A DNA stretch of 64,000 nucleotides from NCBI GenBank assembly GCA_009667805.1, contig CM019065.1, positions 21,789,822-21,853,821 of the forward strand, given 5' to 3'. Positions 54,481 through 64,000 of the stretch are shown piece by piece. The position numbers were made by a program, and so were the translations under genes. The notes beneath the pieces were generated by a model that made no database searches, was not told where the DNA came from, and saw nothing but the letters and a program-made list of their open reading frames with translations. Position 1 is the stretch's first letter, and each line of letters starts with the position of its first letter. The DNA is from Leptobrachium leishanense (taxonomy: Eukaryota > Chordata > Amphibia > Anura > Megophryidae).

Positions 54481-56061
54481 GGTGGTGAAACCTATTCAGT
54501 ACCAAGGACAATAGCTGTTCTGTCACGGATTCCCCTTGGGTCTAAGAAGTCGGTCTCTGTGTACAGTATCCTATCTACCCCTTCGAACTTGAATGGTCAG
54601 TTCAGAGACTCGATCCTATAACACCCAGCAAGGGTTAATAGGTCCCAGAACAGTATAACACAGTAGGCCCTGATAGAGTAACATAGGTCTTAATGCAAGG
54701 AGGGAGGGTCAGCCTAATACCAAGGATTGTACTCAGAGCAGGGCTGTCAAGAATAGCGGTGGTCATACACGAAAGCAGGATTCTCAGGAATAGACGGGTC
54801 AGTTACACAAAGCGGGGTTCTCAGGAATAACCGGGTCAGTTACACAAAGCGGGGTTCTCAGTAATAGCCAGGTCAATTACATAAAGCGGGGTTCTCAGTC
54901 ATAGCCAGGTCAGTTACACAAAGTGGGGTTCTCAATAATAGCCAGGTCAGTTACACAAAGTGGGGTTCTCAATAATAGCCAGGTCAGTTACACAAAGCGG
55001 GATTCTCAGGAATAGCCGGGTCAGATGCAGAAAGCGGGGTTCTCAGTAATAGTCGGGTCAGTTACACAAAGCGAGGTTCTCAGTAATAGCCAGGTCAGAT
55101 ACACAAAGCGGGGTTCTCAGTAACAGCCAGGTCAGTTACACAAAGCGGGGTTCTCAGTAACAGCCAGGTCAGTTACACAAAGCGGGGTTCTCAGTAACAG
55201 CCAGGTCAGTTACACAAAGCGGGGTTCTCAGTAATAGCCAGGTCAGTTACACAAAGTGAGGTACTCAGGAATAACCGGGTCAGTTACACAAAGCGAGGTT
55301 CTCAGTAATAACCAGGTCAGATACATAAAGCGGGGTTCTCAGTAATAGCCGGGTCAGTTACACAAAGTGGGGTTCTCAGTAATAGCCAGGTCAGTTACAC
55401 AAAGCGGGGTTCTCAGGAATAACCAGGTCGGTACACAAAGCAGGGTTCTCGTTAATAGCCGGGTCAGTTACACAAAGCGAGGTTCTCAGTAATAACCAGG
55501 TCAGATACACAAAGCGGGGTTCTCAGTAATAGCCGGGTCAGTTACACAAAGTGGGGTTCTCAGGAATAACCAGGTCAGTTACACAAAGCGGGGTTCTCAG
55601 GAATAACCAGGTCGGTACACAAAGCAGGGTTCTCGTTAATAGCCAGGTCGGTACACAAAGCGGGGTTCTCAGGAATTACCGGGTTGGTACACAAAGCGGG
55701 GCTCTCGGGGATTTCCAAGATCATACACATAGAGGGTTCACAAAATAAGCCAAACATCAATAAACAGTATAGAAATCGCCAAAGCACTGGGGAAGCAAAC
55801 TCCACGTCAGGGCAATAAGTCTGCCTAAGCAGACTGATTTTAAAGCCAACGGCTTGGCATCATCAGGCTGCGCCTTGCCCCCTGGCCATCCAGGTGACCA
55901 CCGCAGCTCTGCATATCACTTGGCACAAGGCCAGCAAGCAGCGAGGACGGTGCTGCTGAGTGCCAGGCAGGGACCCGGACACTGGACATGGCATATTCTT
56001 GGTGCAGAATATGTTTAAGCATCAAGAATAGCTGCTGTCCTTGGTACTGAATAGGTTTCAC
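54481..56061. mobile_element. TIR element with about 35-bp ends and 36-bp minisatellite
   Basis: ggtggtgaaacctattcagt and accaaggaca at the left are mirrored at the right (tgtccttggtactgaatagg, tttcaccacc). The interior is mostly the 36-bp minisatellite plus a GC-rich tail. TSD not assigned; superfamily unknown. Confidence 0.6.
54770..55745. repeat. 36-bp minisatellite
   Basis: About 27 copies of gtcagttacacaaagcgggg followed by ttctcagtaatagccg. Point variants and two 2-base-shorter units (ggtcggtacac). Confidence 0.93.
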
Positions 56062-57702
56062 CACCATAGAGAGCAGCTCTGCAGGCTACAGAGCCCCACG
56101 GAGCTGCTATCCATGATGCTGAATAGGTTTCAGCATATCTGCAGGAACTCGTGTGAGCGTGCCCGGGTGGGACAGAGGAAGGATTAACGCAGGAACACCG
56201 AGAACTATATGTTCAGAGTGTTCTGCTGCCTTTCACGTAGCACCCTTACTCTAGATGGGCACATACTCCAGATGGGATATATACATGTAATTGGACTAGT
56301 TTACACATTTTTGTAACTGTTAATATAAAAAACAGAATATGTTTCATATTTTAGGATAGAATTTGGGTAACAAAGAACTGTTTGGTTTTAATAAGTGGAT
56401 GCTGGCTCCAACAAACCATGAAATGTGTAATATTCTATACTAACTGAGGCACCTCTCTCTATCAGCCATCTCCTTGGTTGATCAAAGAACAAGAGTTTCA
56501 CACTTCTGCAGTTCCAAGGCACTCCATTGACAAGTCAGGGACCTACAAAAGGAATTTTGTTTTAGATTCTTATCACCGATGCTTGGATTGTGCATCCTGG
56601 TAATATCTAATTCATGCAGACACACACTTTATTAATATTGCATAAAGTGAGCCCAGTGAGCCCAGTACTGGCTGGATGGAGTAGAGGTAACATCACTTCT
56701 CTATAACGGGAAGATCCAGGTTCGAATCCTGGCCAGAGCACCTCTCCACTAAGTGTCCTTGGGCAAGACACCTAACGTACATACTTGCCTACCACATAAT
56801 ATCGGCTGTGGAGGCCAGTGGTAACGTCTCTGCCCTTCGACCATGGAGAAGCAAGTCAAAATATTGTTCAGCACATCCCACCAATACAACTGTGGAGAAG
56901 CAAGTCTCGACTTTTCGAGAAGTGGGTTCAACCTAACCACCAGGTCGCTGATCTACAATCATGGAAAGCAGACTTGATACCACTCAGGAGACGCCACCAG
57001 TGAGTATCCTTGGGCAAGACACCTAACAATATGGATGTACCTACCTCAAAAAATACTTGTACATCTCATAGATTGTAAGTTCCCTTGAGATCAGGGTTCC
57101 CCTGAATCAGGCCGTATCATCCATGTGTGATGTTCTAATGTATCAACACCTTTTACACTGATCTTGTAAAGCGCTGCAGAATATGTGGCACTATATAAAT
57201 AAAGGATAATAATAATAGTCATTGCCTATAGAGAACGGAAGCAGCATTATGCGCCGCTCTCTTTACTAAGTGATTTAAGGTGAGTATTGGATTTTTTGGT
57301 GTTTAGGTTACTGTGTAAGGTGGTCTCACAAAAGTGCCACCACTTAACACTAAGTCATTATTCATTACTGAATAACACCAGTTGCAGATGAAGGACAAGT
57401 TAGGTTGGAATAGCGCGTTCTTCATCTGCAAGCTACATATTAACGTTTCCATATCAAATATAGGAGAAATTAACATACAGTAAGCTGCAACGATGTCCGA
57501 GAAGCAAAGAGAGCTGCTGCCTCTGATGGAGCAGGACATGAAGATTAGCAGGCCACTCAAGTTTTTATGTTTTACAACTCAAGCATTTAGCGAAACACAG
57601 TTAATCTATTGTAGCTGAGTTGAACATTTTCATCTGATTTGATACAATGAAAGAGCGATCACATAAAAGTAAGTCCAGTATGAGATGGGTTTTCACTTTC
57701 TC
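56062..57702. other. 3' flank of receptor gene B, duplicated block
   Basis: Mirrors 17850-17965 and 20650-21830 downstream of gene A. It includes a truncated tRNA-SINE (56667-56780, B box ggttcgaatcctgg) and the second SINE-like repeat with its cactatataaataaagg tail (56805-57215). The Tc1 element of the gene A side has no counterpart here. No gene. Confidence 0.75.
56667..56780 (+). mobile_element. tRNA-derived SINE, truncated, orthologous to 21020
   Basis: Same head, B box and truncation point as the copy at 21020-21135, showing that it was present before the receptor duplication. Confidence 0.75.
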
Positions 57703-57703
57703 T

Positions 57704-58614
57704 TTATTTCATGTTCTGGCCTTTTTTCATGACATATTCTCTTGAGTTCATACTGGGTCTGAACAATATAATGAAACATTTTGGGGCAAACATACAGAAC
57801 ACTATGGCCCAGCTGGAAGCTAGGATAGCAAAGACCTCCATGGCCACCGTGTACTTGCCCTGAGAACTAAGTGAGGCCGGGATATACGACACCCAGACAC
57901 TGAGGAAGGCCAGCATGCTGAAGGTGATGTACTTTGCTTCATTGAAACTGTCAGGAAGTCTCCTGGCCAGGAAGGCAACAACAAAACTGATGGTGGACAG
58001 AAGTCCAAGGTAACCCAACATGCACCAGAAGGCAGTGGGTGAACCTTCATTACACTGAAGAATGATGAGTCTAGGTTGGGTCTCAATGTTCTGTTCCAGA
58101 AAGGGAGGATCAAGGGACAACCATGTGACACACAATATAAACTGCAGAAGCAAGCAGATACTAATAATCATGTAGGACATCCAAGGACTTGTCCACTTCT
58201 TCAGATTACTATCTGGTTTAGTGGCCATGAATGCGAAAACCACCATTATAGTTTTGGCTAAGATGCAGGAAACACAGAGGGAAAATACTATGCCAAATGC
58301 CACTTGACGTAAAAGACAGATCCCATGTTTGGGGGAACCAATAAACATCAGAGAACAGAGGAAGCAAAAAGCTAAGGACAGCAGGAGCAAACAGCTCAGA
58401 GAATAGTTGTTGGCTTTCACGATAGGGGTAGCTTTAAACTGCACAAAAAGCTTCAGGATGATGACTGGAACCAAAGAAGAAATGGTGCTCGTGCAGGCTA
58501 ATGCGGTGCCCAATGGTTCTTCATAGGAGAGGTATTCTATGGGTTTTGGAAGACAGCTGTATTTCTCTGGATTTGGCCACATGTCCCATGGACACTTTAA
58601 GCAACTGAAAGAAT
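57704..58614 (-). CDS. V2R gene B, exon 6 (7TM domain)
   Basis: Acceptor atttttcag|attctt, stop TAA at 57706-57704, again inside AATAAA. Begins DSFSCLKCPWDMWPNPEKYS. Confidence 0.95.
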
Positions 58615-61244
58615 CTGAAAAATATATGAAGAGGGAAAAACCTTTTCAGACTTGTCATGTTTTCACTGTAACTTTTGAATGTTTCATGTGATGATTTCTT
58701 TCTATCCATTAACAAACCCAACACAATATTGTATGGCAGAAAAACCGAAATAAATGTTGCCTATATTATTAACTTGCCTGTTTGATTGGAGATCTCTCCT
58801 TGAGGACATGGAACACATTGGAAGCAGCAGGTAGGTTCTCCTCTCCTGGCTGCCTTCCAAAAACCAGGGGGGCAGCTTTGACTGCAGACTGAGTTAGGGA
58901 CCTAAAGTGAAAAATAGAGACTATTTTCACACTTACACAAACAACAAATACTGTAATGTTAGTGTCACGTGCAGATATTGCCCTTATTCAGAAACTACGC
59001 AAGCACAATGACCAACCTATATGTAAAAGCAATGGGTCTGTTCCAATGGAGCTTTTAACATTAACAAAAGAATTGTTAACGTGTTTGTGTTAGCGCTCGC
59101 TCATGATGTATTCTTAGTGGTCACTGCACTACCTTCCTGTACATTTATTCCTCTTTGTATACTCGGCACAAGAAGCACAAATGTATTGGGAATCCAACAA
59201 AACATAAAACAATCTGCCTCATTTGTGGCTGCATAAATATAAAAATTACAAGCTCCAAAACCTTTCTGAGAAGTGATTTTACATTAAAAAACAGAATCTC
59301 CATTACTTAGTTCTCACTAATAAAGAATAGACCTCTATCAGTTGCTCAATCTGGAGGCAAAACAAAGGACAAGGAAAAGAAAGAATTCTCCATTGTCCTT
59401 CCATCAGCATTGCTCCATCCTGCAAGATCATGTGGTCTTTGGACACTGATCGAGAATACCAATGGTGCACATTAACCCTTTCGCTGCTGAGGCTTTTCCC
59501 GCCTCTGTGCTGAGGTCATTTTTACCGGTTTTGCTCATCATGTTTAAACGCGTTTTGAAGGCTTATTTTAGTATATGACACAGACATATTATATATTGTT
59601 CTTTCCGTCAGACTCGGCAGATGTATAATATGTCATTATTATATGTATACGTCATGTCCTGTCTGTATATTATAACAAAAAATGCAATAAAATATGAATT
59701 TTCAATAATTTACAACGTGTAAAGTGTTTTTTTTTTCACATTTTAACGCGCGAGCAATTGCGGTTATATTTTGTATGGGGTGCGCTTGTTAAAAAAATTA
59801 GAGATGGGGTCTCGTTACATTTTTTTTTGGGGAAAATTACACGATTTTTAACAAACGCACCGCATACAAAAATCATTAGTGCAGCATCATTGTTCACATT
59901 ATAATTGAAATGGGAAAAATATTGCTGCATTAACAAACCAAAAAAAAGAAAAAAAACTTGTTTATTTTTTTTTATAATTTTTTTTTGATATTTTTTTATT
60001 TTTAATTTTAATTTTTTTTTACAAACTTTTTTTATACTCCTGTTTGGTATAGTTGGAACGGCCATGCTCTGGCCGATCTAACAATACCAAACATTAACCC
60101 CTAACTGCCACGGATCGGGAGATAGAGGGTTCATTGGAACCCCCTATCTCCACCATTGGTGGCAGTTAGGGGTTAACTCCAAGACTGGCGTCATCATGCT
60201 ATGCACGATGACGCCAGTCCTCAGGGGGCATTCCCGGAAGCTTGGCTGACATCCAAGCTCCGGGAAAGGATCACGAACCGGCGCTTTTCAGCGCCGATTC
60301 GTGATCCGGCCCCCATGGGGTTAATGCCAGGTACCATTTGGAAAGGCAGGCTGTGCCCTTCCAAACGGTGCTTGGGTTAACCCCCGCAACGCCGCCAATC
60401 GGGATGGAGAGAGGTTCGAAGGACTTCCCCCCCTCCCTTTCAGGCGCCTCCTCCGCACATGCGGGGGGGACGCCTGAATTAGGTGTCATCGCGCCCCCGC
60501 GATGACACCTAATTGCTCCAGCAGCGGTTCCGGATGCTGGGCTGACATCGAGGATGTCAGCCCGCACCGGGGGGGCCAGCGATCGGCCGGAACCCGGCCG
60601 AACGCTGACCCCAAAGAGAGGACGCGCCCAGCGCGTCCACCGCATGGAACGTGACATGCGGTTGGACGCGCTGAGCGCGTCCACCGCAGCAAAGGGGTTA
60701 AAGACCACTAAGCTGTTTTCTTTTTATACCAGGTTTAGCCAGAATAGGGGACTTTATGTATTCAGAAAAAAGTCCAACCTACACAAGCAGACATTCTAGT
60801 TCTGTGCCATTTCCGACCTGAAAGGCTCAAAATCATATTGAATGGATTAGCCTTTCCACTGACAAGTGAATGACCAACCAAGAAGAGTCCATATGGCGAC
60901 TTTATGTTTCTCTATCAGCAGCTCCTCTGTAAACTCCAGCCATTCATCACCACCATTTTCCCTCTGCTCTCCCTTCTCGTGCACCAGTCCCAAACTCCCA
61001 GCTTTTCTGACTGTACCTGTGTTTCTCCAGAAATCCAAAGGATGGAAGTCATGTTGATGGTGAAGATGTTACCAGAAGGATCTGCTGTGTCGTAGCTGCC
61101 CACTTTCACAAATCTCATATCACCATTAGGACTCAACTGCCAATTCACAATGTCATAGACAGCTTGTGGGTCTCCATTTTTATCAAAGTAGACTTCCTTT
61201 CCACTGTTAAGTCTGAGCCTCATGCTTTTCAGATAATAAAGCAG
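57704..61244 (-). CDS. Vomeronasal type-2 receptor (V2R), gene B, exons 4-6
   Basis: Tandem paralogue of gene A. Exons on the minus strand: 61244-61017 (228 bases), 58901-58778 (124 bases) and 58614-57704 (911 bases), identical in length and phase to gene A. Exon 4 reads LLYYLKSMRLRLNSGKEVYF..., exon 5 carries six cysteines (CCFQCVPCP), and exon 6 has the full 7TM domain with TPIVKANNYSLSC, QCNEGSPTAFW and LPDSFNEAKYITFSM. The 7TM exon differs from gene A at roughly 15 of 303 residues (for example NPP/DPP after WLS). No stop or frameshift is seen. Exons 1-3 must lie beyond 64000. Intron 4 holds a piggyBac-like element; intron 5 (58615-58777) is GC-AG as in gene A. The gene is on the same strand and upstream of gene A. 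Confidence 0.92.
58778..58901 (-). CDS. V2R gene B, exon 5 (Cys-rich domain)
   Basis: Acceptor actttag|gtccc, GC donor acag|gcaagt. One replacement relative to gene A was noticed (Thr for Ile before CCFQC). Confidence 0.9.
59476..60697. mobile_element. piggyBac-like element in intron 4 of gene B
   Basis: Flanked by ttaa (59472-59475, 60698-60701). Ends ccctttcgctgctgagg and, reverse-complemented, cccctttgctgcggtgg. It is the reverse orientation of 12384-13577 with the same AT-rich and GC-rich halves, including ggacgcgctgagcgcgtcc palindromes and a gcgtcatcatgctatgcac hairpin. No transposase. Absent from the same intron of gene A. Confidence 0.8.
61017..61244 (-). CDS. V2R gene B, exon 4
   Basis: Acceptor gttgcag|ctgctt, donor acacag|gtacag. 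Encodes DKNGDPQAVYDIVNWQLSPN and FVKVGSYDTADPSGNIFTIN. Confidence 0.9.
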
Positions 61245-63040
61245 CTGCAACACATTAAATACAAAGAGTGAATAAATCATATGACCATACAGAGAAGACG
61301 TTTGGTTATTTTGGCTATTATTAAAACAATTAATGACAAAATCCTCTAAACTAATTGGGCCCTTTTTTAAACACAGGGATTAGACAACAGCTTGAGCCTT
61401 TAATGTTGGCATTTGCAGTTGCAATATTAAAACTTTGCCGCGAGGAGCTCCTGGCAGCAAGGCAGTATCTCAATGTCGAGTGGCGGCATAGCGTGTCCCA
61501 CTGGCGCTGAGGGCAGCCTTCGGCATTGCGCATTGCGCCCAGGGGCAAGTCTTTCCCTAGTGCCTCCCTCACATTTCCTTTTCTTATCCCCTCCTCTATT
61601 TTCCATGCCCTCTCTCCCTGATCATTCCTAGCTACAAGGGGGCTTACCCTTGATCCATTGAAGATCTGCTCTTTCCTCCTGCCAAGGCTGCCTTACAACA
61701 TTGGGAAGAAGTTATAAATTACACAATCACTCCATCCTAGTGCTGCCATGGTGCTGCCAAGCATCAAGTGCTGCCAAGCATCAAGCAGCACACACTGACT
61801 GCATGGAAAGAACCTGCGGAACAGTTACCTGAAGCTTCACAGAGAGGCCTGCTGGCATTTTGGGGAAGCCATCGGGCCCCTTTGTCCATGCATGTGGGGC
61901 CCCAATTCTGGAAGTATTTCTGCATGGGGCCCCTTGTCATGCTATAGTAAAACTGTAGTTGGAGATCCAAAGTAGGATGATTTACCCTCCACCAAGGGAG
62001 CCATCCGACATTTAGTGGAAAAAGTCCACGAAATGTGGCACTCAAAGATTTCTGCGATCCGAGTGGAGGTGACATTGTTCCAGTTCCAAGTGGGCATTGT
62101 GCAGGTGTAGACTGCTGGCACTGTAGTAGCTCAAGCCCATCTGGTTGTTAAGGTGTACTCCCTACAGACACGGGTGCAACATCTTTGAGCAATGAGCATT
62201 GCATGAGCAATGGAGGTCATTGAAACATGACATATGTTGAGGAATGTGAGAGTCAGAGGCCTCCTCGAGTTAGTACCTCAAATGAAGTCTTCTCCCAGAT
62301 TAGCCTGATGTCTTTGGCATGTTCTTTAGGATCCACAGGTCTGCTACAGTCTCCCCAGATGCTCCCCAAGATGTGATATCTGTGGTCCTTGAGGAGTCTG
62401 CTAAACAATGGCTTATGGCATCTTCACAGGTCTGTGGACACTGGTGTTTGATGCTTCCACTCTGTCACTACACTATGATGTGCCTTTTCTTACCCTGTTT
62501 TCTCAGCGTAGATTCAGTAATGCCACTGGTCACCTGCAGGTTAAGAGATCTGCTACCGTTGAGAGGGTCTAAGGTACACTGCTTTTCACCTATGGTCCAA
62601 TCAGCATTCGTACCAGAGAAGGCCTGATCCATAATTTGACCTACACTAAGCATTAAGGTCTACTCTACCTGCCAAGGAGTGGTAATGCATTTTCGTGGCC
62701 ATTTTGGAATTTGGCTATCTGTAATTTTAGTTTCCTTGGGTCTCTGAGACTCTGTTACAAAGCAGAATGTGGTTTGATTTACATGTAGAATGGTGATAAA
62801 TGTGCGCATATGTGAAAGAATGGTGATTACAGAGGGGGTGGGGTGCAGAGTGAGAGGTAACAGTTTTGCTGCTATTTTGGAATGGTAATAGCTCTAATTG
62901 AGCTATTGCGCATATCCAGCACCTGCAGTGAATATATTGTATATATTTTATGGAATAAAAATTTATTTATTATAGGTAATCATAAAATTAAATATGTTAT
63001 GCGCATAAGCACAGGTTTGGTATTATAACGAAACAGTCAC
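61245..63040. other. Intron 3 of gene B (part), nothing recognised
   Basis: No exon or named element identified. Exon 3 of gene B is not within this stretch on either strand. Confidence 0.5.
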
Positions 63041-63790
63041 CTCTATGTGCTGAGCTAATTTTTACCATTTTTGCTCATCATGTTTAAAAGTGATTTGAAG
63101 TGACATTTTATTATACAACCCAGACACATTATATATCTTTTTTTCGGCAGGCTCGGCAGATTCATCATATATCCCTATTATTATTATTATATGTATCCGT
63201 CATGCCCTGTCTAAATATTGTAACAAAATTACAATAAAATTAGAATTTTCAATCATCAAGTTATTTTTTTCACATTTTATCATCCGAGCCTTTGCGGTTA
63301 TATTTTCTTTGGGGTGCACTTGTTAAAAAAAATTGAAACGGGAGCACGTTATATTTTTTTGGGGGGTAAATTATGTGATTTTTAGCAAACCACCCATACA
63401 AAAAAATCATTAGAGCAGCATCATTGCTCACATTATAATTGAAATGGGAACAATATTGCTGCATTAATAAAAATAACACACACAAAAAAGACGTTTCAAT
63501 GTTTTTTAATTTATTTTTTATTATTCATTTGATCATGGTCATGTTTGATATTATTGGAAAGGCCATGCTCTGGCCTTTCAAATGACATCAAACATAAACC
63601 TCTAGCTGCCACCATTCGGAAGAAATGTGGGTTGAACCCCTATCTCCACCATGGCATTTCCTTAGGAAATCCCCTGGCAGATAGGGGTTTCCCAGCTAAC
63701 TGATGTCATTGCGCCATTCGCGATGATGTCAGATGACGAGGGGGGACCCGTAGGTGGAACTGCCATCTTAGATGGCGGTCCCCACCAGAA
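63041..63790. mobile_element. Old piggyBac-like relic
   Basis: A diverged copy of the 59476 element in the same orientation (ttgctcatcatgtttaaaa, cagacacattatatatc, tcattgctcacattataatt, ccatgctctggcctttc). The TTAA ends are not visible. Confidence 0.65.
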
Positions 63791-63911
63791 CTAGAAAGGT
63801 GGTAAAGTTACTATTTATAATAGAAAGGATAATTTTTTTTACTTTTTGATAGGTTAGGTGAAGGCTGATTAGTGAAGGGTTAAATTAGAGGGTTAAGTCA
63901 GGGCTGTAAGG

Positions 63912-64000
63912 CAGTGGTGTATTTAGGTTTTGTGCTGCCCTAGGCCCGACTAAACTCATGCTCCCCCTAATTTAAATTTGACACACCCCTGCCTGTCAAG
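63912..64000. mobile_element. hAT-type element end, cut by the window edge
   Basis: Begins cagtggtgtatttaggtttt and continues gtgctgccctaggcccgac, equal to the reverse complement of the right end of the element at 49929-52410. The rest lies beyond the window. Confidence 0.8.

Noticed and set aside
60271..60708. Open frame of 145 codons with high GC
   Set aside because: It lies in the palindromic GC-rich half of a piggyBac-like MITE; no protein family resemblance.

Overview
This is vertebrate nuclear DNA, most likely from an amphibian and probably a frog. The evidence is a tandem pair of vomeronasal type-2 receptor (V2R) genes with the standard six-exon structure, set in a very repeat-rich background. 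Tc1, hAT, piggyBac-like, Helitron, DIRS-like tyrosine-recombinase, Penelope-like, L2-like LINE, tRNA-derived SINE, Gypsy-type LTR and ERV sequences all occur together. The species cannot be fixed from the sequence alone.

Host genes. Receptor gene A lies on the minus strand from 41639 (start codon) to 21833 (stop). All six coding exons can be placed with consistent phases, and they join into an apparently intact open frame of 867 codons. Gene B, also on the minus strand, shows exons 4-6 (61244 to 57704); its exons 1-3 must lie beyond the right edge. The two 7TM exons are almost identical and their 3' flanks (20.65-21.83 kb and 56.3-57.7 kb) share the same old repeats, so the pair arose by segmental duplication. 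In both genes the last intron has a GC donor instead of GT.

Mobile and repetitive DNA. 0-3.5 kb is a 45-bp minisatellite, found again at 45.1-49.1 kb. Both arrays are followed by the same flank and by the 3' end of a decayed autonomous Helitron (helicase C-terminus plus hairpin and CTAG end). 5.4-10.7 kb holds a Penelope-like endonuclease tail and a decayed DIRS-like element. 10.7-14.2 kb holds hAT and piggyBac-like TIR elements. 14.3-16.4 kb is an ERV gag/LTR relic cut by a TIR element. 19.0-20.6 kb is a complete Tc1 element with an open DD34E transposase frame. Introns of gene A carry two large hAT-type elements (one with a Helitron nested inside), a Gypsy-type solo LTR with TSD, SINEs and a Tc1 relic. 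Between the two receptor genes lie an L2-like LINE whose 3' tail matches the SINE tail, a 2.9-kb Helitron inserted inside the 45-bp array, further hAT elements and a 36-bp minisatellite.

For many insertions the termini, target-site duplications or rejoined target can be read directly, so the window works as a stratigraphy of nested insertions. The only sequences that look functional are receptor gene A, the visible part of gene B, and the Tc1 transposase. I found no rRNA, tRNA gene, CRISPR or bacterial-type feature.
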